From a virus, in IMG/VR virus record IMGVR_UViG_3300044630_001916, positions 1-45,155 of that record: a DNA stretch of 45,155 nt; one strand, given 5' to 3'. The notes beneath the pieces were generated by a model. The model worked only from the letters and a program-made list of their open reading frames with translations. It had not been told where the DNA came from and ran no database searches. Position numbers and translations under genes: made by a program. Below, one piece after another: positions 8,402 to 17,179 of the stretch (positions are counted from its first letter, which is position 1; every line of letters starts with the position of its first letter).

Positions 8402-9982
8402 TTAGAAACCTTTGTTTACAAAGAAGCCATCGGCATACTTACAAGTTATTCTATACTTGTTTAGTTTTTTATGTTTTGTGTTTATGGTTTCAACTTCTGT
8501 TGAAAGAATTTGTATTGGTCTTAAATCTTTATATACTTTATCCTGTCTATCAAGTGGTGAAATAAAATCTTCTTTTATTTCATAAACCTGAGGTGAGTAG
8601 AACAATTGTTCCAACCAATTACCCATAGGTTCACTTAGAAAATCACTTTCCAAAACAAATTCCCTTTGAACATCAGTATCAAAAGTTTTAACTGTTCTAC
8701 CGACATTTCTGTCAGGAGAAGAAAGACTGGTAGCATAATATCTATTGTCATAAGTCTCTCTTTTTATTTTCTTTATATCTTGTCTATATTTCGTGAATGT
8801 ATAATAATCATATCCGCCACGGTTATTTAAAAACCCAAGTCTTGTATCTTCAGGTCCACAATTATCATATAAATAAAAGTAGAACGCTTCTGATACAGGT
8901 CCAACTGGTCCTGCTGTTGTTCTTCCTGAAAAATTTGTTGGCCATCCATAAAATAATTGAACGCGATAATATGAAACACCCGACCAAGGAATTGTTGCAA
9001 ATAAATTATCAATATCTTTAGGTCCACACGGTAAAGCAAATATTTTTAATGTATCTGTATTACCTGTTGGTGATTCATAAGTTGTACCTGAGAAATTTAA
9101 TATTTGTTCAAAGTAGGTTCCTGCCACTTGGTTATTACTATCATCAAAAAATTCAAAGACCGCCCAATCTGCTTCAATTACTTGTCTATCCCCTGTTTGT
9201 CCGTTTAAATAATATAATACATAATTTTCCTTTGATTGTATATATTGGATACGTGGTGAATCAGTCAAAAATCTTGATGTTTCACTCATCTCTGGCAGTG
9301 TTGGATAATCAAACAAATACTGTGACATTGGTGACAATCGTCTGTTAATATCTATAGTATTAATTGTTAAACCTGTTCCTACAACTGTTCCTAACTCTTG
9401 GTCAAAATTGGATAAGAAATATTTCTCATCACCCATTTGTAATGTACCACCTACGTAATTAAAATAATTTCCTGTGTTTGTAAAACCACTTGCAGTAAAT
9501 CCTGTTGATGTTATACAATTTGGTATATCGGTATAATGATTATAGTCTGTATATCCTGTTGCACCTGTATATTGTACTCCACTAAAATATTGATACTTGT
9601 ATTTAAAATTAACTTTTAAAATATTTGGATATGGATTATTCCAATTGATTGATTCGGTTGTTGTGTACCAATCATTCAACCAATAATATTGGTAATGTTC
9701 AGATTTAATATAGTTGGACATATAATCATATGGTCTCACATTAAATCTATAAGTGTAGGTTGAACCTGATTGTGTTATATTATATGGTACAACGGACATT
9801 AATCCTACTTTTCTATCTTCTGAATATAATTCTACACTCAGTTCCATACTTGGTTGATAAGATGTACCAGTCAATACAACTTCGTAAGTTCCACCTCTTT
9901 GGTAAACCATATCTGTGGACCTTCTTAATTGGGTATTACTATTTAACCCATTACTGTATAATGTTTGATAACCGAAACTCAT
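8402..9982 (-). CDS. Tail-tip structural protein, module A
   Basis: A 526-residue Tyr/Asn/Thr-rich, beta-looking protein with no motif I recognise. I placed the start at MSFGYQTLYSNGLNS (9982): an ATG five codons upstream exists, but the module B copy begins at the equivalent MSFGY and both then follow the preceding stop with the same spacing. The two copies stay similar along their whole length, including LRRSTDMVYQRGG near the start, LPCGPKDI in the middle and DKVYKDLRPIQILSTEVETI near the end. The stop is 1 nt before the 992-aa gene, so translation is probably coupled. It is probably part of the distal tail complex. Confidence 0.6.
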   Translation of the reverse strand: MSFGYQTLYSNGLNSNTQLRRSTDMVYQRGGTYEVVLTGTSYQPSMELSVELYSEDRKVGLMSVVPYNITQSGSTYTYRFNVRPYDYMSNYIKSEHYQYYWLNDWYTTTESINWNNPYPNILKVNFKYKYQYFSGVQYTGATGYTDYNHYTDIPNCITSTGFTASGFTNTGNYFNYVGGTLQMGDEKYFLSNFDQELGTVVGTGLTINTIDINRRLSPMSQYLFDYPTLPEMSETSRFLTDSPRIQYIQSKENYVLYYLNGQTGDRQVIEADWAVFEFFDDSNNQVAGTYFEQILNFSGTTYESPTGNTDTLKIFALPCGPKDIDNLFATIPWSGVSYYRVQLFYGWPTNFSGRTTAGPVGPVSEAFYFYLYDNCGPEDTRLGFLNNRGGYDYYTFTKYRQDIKKIKRETYDNRYYATSLSSPDRNVGRTVKTFDTDVQREFVLESDFLSEPMGNWLEQLFYSPQVYEIKEDFISPLDRQDKVYKDLRPIQILSTEVETINTKHKKLNKYRITCKYADGFFVNKGF

Positions 9983-9983
9983 A

Positions 9984-10472
9984 TTATATACCTTCAATTA
10001 AATCTACTAATTCTTCAAAAGCCGCTTCCCCAATTGCGTCAACAATTCTTTGGTCTTGTGCCAAATCTTCTATTGCAACATCAAGGAAATTTGCTGGTCT
10101 TATTCCGAATTTTTTTATGTTTGTTTGTATTGCAAAAGCAAAGCTTCTACGTTTTATATATCTACCCTTCTTGTCTCTTCCCTGTAATCCTCTACTCTTA
10201 ATCCAATCTTCAATTGCTGAAATTGGAACACCTTTCTTACCAGGTAATCTTCCTGATTGTACAAATTGAAAGTAATCCTCAGCAAGAACTTGAATGGTGG
10301 GTTTGTCTGTGTTATTATTTTTAACAACAACACTAATACTATCTCTCAACTTACCACTAGCTACTTTATTACCTATACCCCTTTTCTTGGCAAATCCAAA
10401 TGGATACCTTTTCTGTTCAAGAACTTTTTGTAATTCTGTTTGTAGTATAGGCGCTATTGCTTCTAAATCCAT
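9984..10472 (-). CDS. HK97 gp10-like connector/tail completion protein, module A
   Basis: A 162-residue basic protein. The layout GKLRDSI, then a VLAEDYFQFVQSGRLPGKKG segment, then AIEDWIKSRG, FAFAIQTNIKKFGIRP and NFLDVA is the typical pattern of HK97 gp10-like head-tail connector or minor tail proteins. The module B copy (161 aa) shares this pattern almost throughout. It sits between the 85-aa protein and the large tail-tip proteins. The family call is from recognised motif order, not a database search. Placement among tail-tip genes instead of head genes is unusual for the family. Confidence 0.6.
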   Translation of the reverse strand: MDLEAIAPILQTELQKVLEQKRYPFGFAKKRGIGNKVASGKLRDSISVVVKNNNTDKPTIQVLAEDYFQFVQSGRLPGKKGVPISAIEDWIKSRGLQGRDKKGRYIKRRSFAFAIQTNIKKFGIRPANFLDVAIEDLAQDQRIVDAIGEAAFEELVDLIEGI

Positions 10473-10474
10473 AA

Positions 10475-10732
10475 TTAATTGGTTGTACCACTAATTGGGT
10501 TATAATCATTCCATTCATCACTGTCAAGAATAATTAACATCTGTTCTTTATTATAAATAGTTGATTTTGTTGTTAAATCGGAAATGAATGATGGTTCATC
10601 CCCAATCCATTTAACAAATGTTTTTGTTCCATCTGTTGAGTATCTTAATGTTTCTAAAGATGTTTCCAATACTTGATTAAAGTCTATTAAATTTAACTCA
10701 GAAACATTAAAAAATATATATTTAATATCCAT
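10475..10732 (-). CDS. Conserved 85-aa protein, module A
   Basis: Small acidic protein of unknown function (MDIKYIFFNVSELNLIDFNQ...). The module B copy at 43372-43629 is about 90 percent identical by eye, one of the best conserved pairs in the two modules. Its start overlaps the end of the LamG adhesin gene by 11 nt, and its stop is 2 nt before the gp10-like gene, so it is embedded in the tail operon. Mixed Ile/Thr/Trp content suggests a compact fold. No signal peptide or membrane segment is visible. Confidence 0.6.
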   Translation of the reverse strand: MDIKYIFFNVSELNLIDFNQVLETSLETLRYSTDGTKTFVKWIGDEPSFISDLTTKSTIYNKEQMLIILDSDEWNDYNPISGTTN

Positions 10733-11540
10733 ATGTTGATTTTTGTGCGTCGTAGTTATTTAATATTTCTGTGTCAGATAGTGCTCTATTATACATATTG
10801 AATGTTGAGATATTTCCTGAGTAAAGTAATGGTAAACCAGATGTAAATCTTCCCATTCTCCAACCAGCGGTTGAACTTCTTAAAGTTGTTCTTGTTGTAG
10901 TTGTTGTTTTTACTAAAGAACCATTCACGTATAATTTTAAACTTGAACCACTTGTCCAAACACCATATACTTGAATCCAAGTATTATGTGTAAATGTATT
11001 TGGATTATCAGCAGTAACTTCAGCACCATCCACAACAGCTGCCGCTCTTAAAATATTTGTTGTCTTTTTGTTAATCATAAGAGACCATCCACTTCCTGAA
11101 CCATCTTCACCTCTTAAGAAACATATTTGTTCTGTTGCACCTGTCGTTGGTGCAATCCATCCACCGAATGTATAATTTCCTGTATTACTTCCCGCAGTTC
11201 CTGCAACAAATGTTGCATAATCATTTGTACCATCAAAATCAAAATAGTCAGGTGTTCCACTAACAAATGTTGGACTATTAACTAATGTTGCGTCATAATC
11301 ATTGGCCGTTAAATCAAACCAAGTACTTCCTGTGCCAGGATATGATGCACTATCATTAGCGTCCACATTAATGGTTAGACCACTTGTTGTAAATGGAATT
11401 GGTGTTGGACTCGGTGTAGGAGTTGGTGTTGGTGTTGCAGTCGGAGTTGGTGTTGCGGTTGATGTAGGCGTAGGAGTAGGTGTGGGAGTTGGTCCCACAC
11501 TTTCTACAATATTTTGAAATGCAAAGGGTGCAAAATTCAT
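10722..11540 (-). CDS. LamG-domain adhesin with Pro-Thr linker, module A
   Basis: A 272-residue protein in three parts: a 16-residue N-terminal anchor (MNFAPFAFQNIVESVG), a Pro-Thr(-Ala/Ser) linker at residues ~17-47, and a concanavalin-A-like LamG (laminin G type 3) domain. LamG landmarks are STWFDLTANDYDATLVNSPT, FDGTNDYATF, a YTFGGWI strand, LKLYVNGSLV and the terminal YNRALSDTEILNNY. Such domains bind carbohydrate, so this is a plausible receptor-binding protein. Anchor and first LamG strands are almost identical to the module B copy, while the domain core differs, as expected if the binding surface is under selection. It overlaps the fibre gene by 1 nt. Confidence 0.75.
   Translation of the reverse strand: MNFAPFAFQNIVESVGPTPTPTPTPTSTATPTPTATPTPTPTPSPTPIPFTTSGLTINVDANDSASYPGTGSTWFDLTANDYDATLVNSPTFVSGTPDYFDFDGTNDYATFVAGTAGSNTGNYTFGGWIAPTTGATEQICFLRGEDGSGSGWSLMINKKTTNILRAAAVVDGAEVTADNPNTFTHNTWIQVYGVWTSGSSLKLYVNGSLVKTTTTTRTTLRSSTAGWRMGRFTSGLPLLYSGNISTFNMYNRALSDTEILNNYDAQKSTYGY
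11400..11493. repeat. Pro-Thr linker repeat DNA in the LamG adhesin A
   Basis: GT-rich tract coding PTPTPTPTSTATPTPTATP on the minus strand. It is about 18 nt longer than the matching tract of module B (44290-44369), a length change typical of slippage or unequal crossing-over. Exact identity between the modules begins at its right end, at 11463. Confidence 0.8.
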
Positions 11541-12279
11541 TATACTAAATTCTTAACATTTGCAAGGTATAGGTCTGTATTATCAAACGATACCAAGGTT
11601 ATTACGTCAACACTTGTTGTTGTAGTTGGAACATATGGTGAACCACTTACTTGTTTAACAGATGCAGGGAAAGATACTGTTGCACTTCCTGTTGTGTTAA
11701 GTTTAATATTAATAGTTTGTCCTGCTGCAATTGATGTAGGTTCTATTCTTGTATCTGTTCCTTCCACCAATTGAAGTGTGAAGAAATTACCCTTACTTAA
11801 ATCAAGTGATGCGGTATTTGATGCAATTGTTAATGTACTAACGTTTCCTTTAACAGAACCTGTTGCTACAATTGAACCTGATACCGTTAATCCATTGGAT
11901 ACTAATAATGAACCAGTTACTTGTGTATTATATCCAATTTGTAATGGTGCTCCACCATTATCTTTATGGAATATTCTACTATCTGCTTGTGTACCTAATT
12001 CAAACTTACTATCAAATATAGAACCTGATGGATAAGATGTTGAACCTAATAATATACTACCAAAACCACCTGCGTGTCCACTATGTGAACCAATAAAGAT
12101 GTTATTAGAACCAGAGATAAAGTCATCACCTGCACCTTGAATAATTACGTTATTTGAACCTGTTGAGAATGGTGTAAAGAAACCATTCAATATCATATTC
12201 TTTTCAGAACTTCCAAAGAATCCGTTGTCCACACCTGCTACGTTACCAATAACGGTATTGTAGTTAGAACTATTTCTAT
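11463..12279. repeat. Long direct repeat, internal copy
   Basis: These 817 bases recur at 44339-45155 (offset 32,876). I found no difference on reading both, and translations in more than one frame agree. The first mismatch to the left is at 11462 (a) against 44338 (g). The right end of the identity is unknown because the window stops there. Confidence 0.9.
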
Positions 12280-15262
12280 ATAACCAATTACTACCACCAT
12301 AGGTATTAATTTTACCAACATTGTTTTCTGTACCAACTTGTAATGGTGAAGAACCTGATATTCTTAAAGTACCCAAAATAGTTTGAGTACCAGCTAATGA
12401 ACCTGTTGTAATTAAATTACTTGGTAGGTTAAAGTTTTGTGCAAATGATGCAGTTAATGCTTGTGAAGCGTATGATGCGGTTCCTTGTAAAGAACCTGTG
12501 AAACCTGCGGTTGATGTTGCTGAACCTGTAATGTTCAACGCACCTGATACGTTGGTAAACGAACCACTATCAATCCAAAATCCTGTTCTTCTATTACCTG
12601 GCGTACCTGTACCTACTGCAAATACAATATTTTGTGAACTATCTAAACCATTATCAATTCCATTAAATCTACCCAAGAACGCTGAACCACCTGTGTTGTT
12701 TGCATTTGATGCAGATACTATTAACTGATAACCTAATATTGCGGTATAGTTTAAGTGTGCATTGTTTGAAGCAACAGCTGAAGAAGATACCGAGTTACCA
12801 TTACCAACAATTATGTTACCATTAAATTGTCTTGTTTGTGCTGATGAAGCTGAACCCGATACAAAGAACGCATTACTTGAACCTGCAAAAATGTTTGCGT
12901 TGAATGTTGTACCATTTGTAGCCGTACTAAATGAACTTGATACAAAGTTATTTATTGTTAAACCACCTGCAATATTATTATTAAATGTAATTGATGAACT
13001 TTGATGGTTTAAAGTATTTGTATTATATAAAATATTACTTGAGATAAAAGCAGCTGCTTTACCTGGCGTAAGTTGTTGAGTTGAAGTTACTCCTGCAATA
13101 ACAACGTTATTATTAAAATTAATAGAACCAGATTGATGGTTTAGTGTTACAGTTCCATTTATATTATTGTTTCCTATACTTGATGGACCAAGTGAACTTG
13201 TTGTAAACCCTAAAGCTAAACCAGCTTGTATAAAGTTATTATTGATAGCTGGTAAAGTTGCTGAACTTGTTGTTAATGTTGGAATTGTTGAAACATAGTT
13301 GGTACTACCCCCAATATAACCATAAGTTCCTTGAGGAATTGAATTTGTTCTATTTGATGAAAACAATATATTATTTGAACCTGATATTACAATTGAACCT
13401 GTTTGACCTGCCGCAATAGGGTTTTGCCCATTTTGTCCATTAGGATTTGAAAATATCACATTTGATTGTGATACAGGTGATGATTGTGTAATATATGCAC
13501 CAGGTTGAACTGGTCCAACATATGATGTATTACTAAACAATCTTAAATTATCTGTTATACTTGAAGAACCAGATACGTTCAAACTACCTGTTATAGTTGT
13601 ATCACCTTTAACATCTAATTCAACACCAGCTGAACCACTTAGTATTACACTACCTGTGATAGTTTGATTACCTATAAAGTTATTTGAACCTGTTGTTGCA
13701 AAATAACTTACATCAGGCATAGGTGCAAAAGATGCTGACAATGCGTTGGTTGCAAATGATGCTGTACCTTCTAATGACCCTGTGAATGAACCAATAAAAG
13801 AACCTGTGAATGAACCTGTATTACTTAAGAATTGGTCAACTCTATTTGCAGTTGCAATAACTGATGGAATGCCAGGATGTAAACTTGATGATGGTTCAGC
13901 AAATAATCTCATACCTGTATCGGCTGATGACCATATAAGTTGATAATAATCATTGGTTGCTGATTGAACAAACCAGTTCCAAGCTGCAACTACTTTAGTG
14001 TTATTATTTTGTAAAGTTAATTTTGTTCCTGTATCTACAAGGTCAATCCCATTTTTTCTAATCCAAATATCAATTTCATCTGTACCACTATCTGTCTTTT
14101 CTACTTGTGCTGAAAATTGAATATTATATGTACCAGCGTCTTCTGTTTTAATATATGTGTTAAATGGACTTACACTACCACTTATTGATACACCATTTGT
14201 AATAGCAGTATTATTAAATGACATAGAATTAGGTGTATTTGCTACAGGATTTGTTTGTATAGTTGTATCATAGAAACTACCATACGAACCTGTTGCAGTA
14301 TTAAAACTACCAGTACCTGTTCCTGTTGAAGAAATGGTAACTTGTCCTATACCACTTATTGGTGATAATGTAATGTTTGGACCTGCTAATAATTGTGTTA
14401 CACCACCATTTAAAGCAACCGATGCGGTTTGTGCAAATGATGCGGTCCCTTGTAATGAACCTGTAAAACCTCCTGTTGAAGTTACAGAACCTGTTACAAC
14501 TAATGGTCCTGATGGTAAGTTAACAGTACCCCATAATGTTTGTGTATCGTTTGATGCGTCACCAAATTGGTTTGAACCGCTTGAGTAGATTACTGAAGCA
14601 GTTTCGTAAACTGTGTTTACGTATGTGAACGATGCCGATGTTGCACTGATTGTACCTTCAACATTTAAACTTCCTGTTATTGATTGTGTGCCACCAATAG
14701 AACCTGTGGTGATTAGACCATTTCTATTGATAGACCCTGTAACACCTTCTAATGCGGTTAATCTATTGTTTTGACCTAAATCAGTTGTTGCTATGCTTTG
14801 CGAAAGCGAAGTAAGCGATGAAGTAGTAGCATAAGAACCAGTGCTAGCGATAAGACTATTAACCTTGCTATCATTTGAACTTGTATATGAATTAAAGGAA
14901 CTTGTTTGTAAGAATCCTAAATCTATTATTTGTTGTGAACCTGATATTGTTCCTGATGGGACTGAACCTGTATTAACAGTCAAATTAAATGTTGAACCAT
15001 CTCCTTTTGTGAATGTTAAAACATTTCCCGCAACACTACCTGTCTTCATTAAAGAACCAGTGTCTGTACCACCAACAGGTGCACCATTTACGGTGAATGT
15101 ACCTGTAATGTTAACCTGTGTTTTACTTATTTGTAATGCCGTATTATTACCAAGACCATCCTGCACATATTGTAATGTGGATGTCACTCCTGTTGTACTA
15201 TCAGCAAGTTTTAATAATCCTTGGTAAGATTCTGATACATATAGATTGGTTAATTGTCCCAT
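11540..15262 (-). CDS. Long repetitive tail fibre protein
   Basis: A 1240-residue Ser/Thr/Gly-rich protein. It has an N-terminal domain (MGQLTNLYVSESYQG...), many short repeats of the type TGSLQGTASFAQTA that fit a trimeric beta-structured shaft, and a globular insertion at residues ~325-475 (YNIQFSAQVEKTDSGTDEID...) that resembles a C1q/TNF-like jelly roll. Runs of SGSxN / INFNNN repeats follow, then a conserved C-terminal domain ending FDNTDLYLANVKNLV. It is the only complete fibre gene in the window. Its last ~246 codons are identical to the partial fibre at the right end. It heads the tail-tip gene cluster and follows the neck-like gene by 20 nt. Confidence 0.75.
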   Translation of the reverse strand: MGQLTNLYVSESYQGLLKLADSTTGVTSTLQYVQDGLGNNTALQISKTQVNITGTFTVNGAPVGGTDTGSLMKTGSVAGNVLTFTKGDGSTFNLTVNTGSVPSGTISGSQQIIDLGFLQTSSFNSYTSSNDSKVNSLIASTGSYATTSSLTSLSQSIATTDLGQNNRLTALEGVTGSINRNGLITTGSIGGTQSITGSLNVEGTISATSASFTYVNTVYETASVIYSSGSNQFGDASNDTQTLWGTVNLPSGPLVVTGSVTSTGGFTGSLQGTASFAQTASVALNGGVTQLLAGPNITLSPISGIGQVTISSTGTGTGSFNTATGSYGSFYDTTIQTNPVANTPNSMSFNNTAITNGVSISGSVSPFNTYIKTEDAGTYNIQFSAQVEKTDSGTDEIDIWIRKNGIDLVDTGTKLTLQNNNTKVVAAWNWFVQSATNDYYQLIWSSADTGMRLFAEPSSSLHPGIPSVIATANRVDQFLSNTGSFTGSFIGSFTGSLEGTASFATNALSASFAPMPDVSYFATTGSNNFIGNQTITGSVILSGSAGVELDVKGDTTITGSLNVSGSSSITDNLRLFSNTSYVGPVQPGAYITQSSPVSQSNVIFSNPNGQNGQNPIAAGQTGSIVISGSNNILFSSNRTNSIPQGTYGYIGGSTNYVSTIPTLTTSSATLPAINNNFIQAGLALGFTTSSLGPSSIGNNNINGTVTLNHQSGSINFNNNVVIAGVTSTQQLTPGKAAAFISSNILYNTNTLNHQSSSITFNNNIAGGLTINNFVSSSFSTATNGTTFNANIFAGSSNAFFVSGSASSAQTRQFNGNIIVGNGNSVSSSAVASNNAHLNYTAILGYQLIVSASNANNTGGSAFLGRFNGIDNGLDSSQNIVFAVGTGTPGNRRTGFWIDSGSFTNVSGALNITGSATSTAGFTGSLQGTASYASQALTASFAQNFNLPSNLITTGSLAGTQTILGTLRISGSSPLQVGTENNVGKINTYGGSNWLYRNSSNYNTVIGNVAGVDNGFFGSSEKNMILNGFFTPFSTGSNNVIIQGAGDDFISGSNNIFIGSHSGHAGGFGSILLGSTSYPSGSIFDSKFELGTQADSRIFHKDNGGAPLQIGYNTQVTGSLLVSNGLTVSGSIVATGSVKGNVSTLTIASNTASLDLSKGNFFTLQLVEGTDTRIEPTSIAAGQTINIKLNTTGSATVSFPASVKQVSGSPYVPTTTTSVDVITLVSFDNTDLYLANVKNLV

Positions 15263-15282
15263 AGTTTATATAAATATTTTTG

Positions 15283-16302
15283 TTATACGTTTTTCCAGTC
15301 TTTTGAAACGTTTTTCCATAATTCAGAAACCTCAGCCCAAGTAAGTCCTTTGGTGAATGGTAATTCAGGAAGTACACATCTGTTGTAATCAAATTTCTGT
15401 ATAAAGTGAAAATCAATTATCCATCCTGCTAAGATTGTTTCAGTCTTTTCATAGAATGGTTCAACAGTTGCGTCCCAACCAGATTCAAAATCTGATAAAT
15501 ATAGTTTTGCAAAAAAGTCTTTAACAATTTCTAATTGGTCAGATAAAACATCTGCAAAGTTTGAAATATCATTATTTAACTTATCTACAAAAAATACTTT
15601 CCAACCTAAATGTATGTGACTTGTATAGAAATGTGTACTATCAGGTAAAACATACATACGTGGGTATAATGGTTCTTTTTTTGTTATTATATCATTTGTT
15701 AATTGTTCTACATCCCCAAAACCATACGAATTAACTTGTTGATGTAAATCAGCAAATTCTTCAAATTGTGACAATACATATTTGTAACTATTGAATGGTT
15801 GGTCTTCAGGGAATCGGAAGTTATTTAATACTGGTGGTGTACAATCATTGTAATCAAATGCTACTTGAAATGATAAATTTAATGTCCACCCACCCAAGAT
15901 AGTTTCAAATCTTTCTAAAAATGGAAATACGTCAGGACCATCATTAACTGTTATGTCCCAACTGAAATCACCTTGTTGTGCTGTGTATGATTGTAAAAGG
16001 ATGGTATAAACATCCATAAGAATAGCCAATGTATCTGACATCACATCAGTTTGATTAGATTGGTCTTCCTCAACTTTATCCATAACAATTATGGAAAAAT
16101 TGTAAACAAGATGATTCTCATCAAGTCTAACCTGACCAGGTACAACGTACATTCTTGTATATTTGGGTTCCTGCTTAGTTTGAATGTCATTAGTACATTG
16201 TGCAAGGTCACCAAACCCATAAGATTTTATCTGTGGGTGACGGTAAGCGATTGAACCTAAATCGGCTAGTAACTGTTTATAATTAATTGAACTTGTAATC
16301 AT
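15283..16302 (-). CDS. Neck/tail-terminator-like protein made of two tandem copies of one domain
   Basis: A 339-residue protein with an internal duplication. Residues ~8-158 and ~172-315 align: SYGFGDLAQCTNDIQTKQEP against SYGFGDVEQLTNDIITKKEP, then RMYVVP against RMYVLP, DVMSDTLAIL against DVLSDQLEIV, ERFETILGGW against EKTETILAGW, and FDYNDCTPP against FDYNRCVLP. A short tail with WKNVSKDWKNV follows. The size and alpha/beta character of each unit, and the location between the tail-assembly and fibre genes, suggest a neck or tail-terminator role. That role is inference; the duplication is directly visible. Confidence 0.6.
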   Translation of the reverse strand: MITSSINYKQLLADLGSIAYRHPQIKSYGFGDLAQCTNDIQTKQEPKYTRMYVVPGQVRLDENHLVYNFSIIVMDKVEEDQSNQTDVMSDTLAILMDVYTILLQSYTAQQGDFSWDITVNDGPDVFPFLERFETILGGWTLNLSFQVAFDYNDCTPPVLNNFRFPEDQPFNSYKYVLSQFEEFADLHQQVNSYGFGDVEQLTNDIITKKEPLYPRMYVLPDSTHFYTSHIHLGWKVFFVDKLNNDISNFADVLSDQLEIVKDFFAKLYLSDFESGWDATVEPFYEKTETILAGWIIDFHFIQKFDYNRCVLPELPFTKGLTWAEVSELWKNVSKDWKNV

Positions 16303-16343
16303 CCTATCTTTAAATATAAATTTATTCAGATTGTTACTTAAAA

Positions 16344-17164
16344 TTATAAAATTTGTCCTAAGGATTTCCTCCTCAGTCTTTCCTGTTCAATGTCGTAAGA
16401 AATTAAGAAGCTTAATTGATTTAAGACTTCCATTATCTTTTTTTGATAGACAAATTCGTGTTTCGTAAAATCGTTTCCAGTAATTCTGTTGAGGACAAGG
16501 AACCAACCGAACGCTTTTTGAAAATTAGAACCCATATCATCCTCCTCATACTCCATAGAATTTTCAATTTGGTCCATAGTGAGATTTTCGGGATTGAAGA
16601 TAGTTGGATATAGCTTGAATATCTCTTTGCGAATTTGATAAAAAAAAACTGAGCCCCTAAAATATACTTCACATCTAATTTCTTTTTAAACAACTCTGCT
16701 CTCTCTTGCATTGTATCCACGTTATATTTCTCTATTTTAAAATCGTGCTTTGACTTTTCTTCTATGATTGGTCTATACATAATCGATGCAAGGATGTGTA
16801 ACATATCCAATAACTCATCAGGTTTCTTTGTTGAGATGGTATCCATATCAATATATTCTGCAAATGTTAAATCCTTCCAATTTGGAAAGAAACCATATTG
16901 TACCCCATCCAATTCAAATCTATCTTTGAATGGTGGTTTTTCAATCGGTAACAATTCCATAATATATGATGACATATAATTTACCTGTTGAAAATCAGAT
17001 TCTAATAAATCTTCAATCGGTGCATCAGATACAATGTTAATTAGTCTTGCAGCAAAGTAATCATCAGAGAATAAATCTTTTACCTTATAAATCTTGCTGT
17101 AATGTTCAATAGATATAAACTGTGGTAGTTTATATTCTTTGTCTTCTATTTTAAATTTAATCAT
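16344..17164 (-). CDS. Tail assembly protein read through a -1 frameshift
   Basis: The zero frame runs from the ATG at 17164 and would give 243 residues ending at 16433. Up to FFF (residues 173-175) it is a coherent acidic protein (EHYSKIYKVKDLFSDDYFAA..., ELDGVQYGFFPNWKDLTFAEY). After a run of nine T on the coding strand, the -1 frame continues sensibly as YQIRKEIFKLYPTIFNPENLT and into an acidic helical region ending at 16344, giving about 273 residues. The zero-frame continuation is low-quality Lys/Ser/Ile/Trp-rich sequence. Either ribosomal or transcriptional slippage, or a one-base homopolymer error, explains this. Position after the large terminase and the frameshift recall G/GT-type tail assembly chaperones; the function is inferred. 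Confidence 0.65.
16640..16648 (-). other. Slippery T9 run (-1 frameshift site)
   Basis: Nine consecutive A on the plus strand (T9 on the coding strand) at codons 173-175. T TTT TTT fits the X XXY YYZ slippery pattern. Slipping back by one base joins the two halves of the tail assembly protein. A true run of ten T would do the same, so an assembly error cannot be excluded. Confidence 0.6.
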
Positions 17165-17179
17165 ATATATGTATATATT

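Noticed and set aside
9983-9997. Upstream ATG at 9997 for the 526-aa tail protein
   Set aside because: The module B copy starts at the equivalent of 9982, with the same spacing to the preceding stop.
14334-15227. Plus-strand frames of 84 and 128 aa opposite the fibre gene
   Set aside because: They arise from the low-complexity Thr/Ser/Gly codons of the fibre read backwards; composition is not protein-like.
11540-15262. Diversity-generating retroelement acting on the fibre or adhesins
   Set aside because: No reverse transcriptase gene and no template/variable repeat pair with adenine-specific changes was seen; differences between modules involve all bases and whole domains.
16433-16639. Zero-frame C-terminus (68 residues) of the tail assembly protein as the main product
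   Set aside because: The -1 frame reads as a coherent acidic domain from the slip site onward, whereas the zero frame is Lys/Ser/Trp-rich; kept only as a possible minor product.
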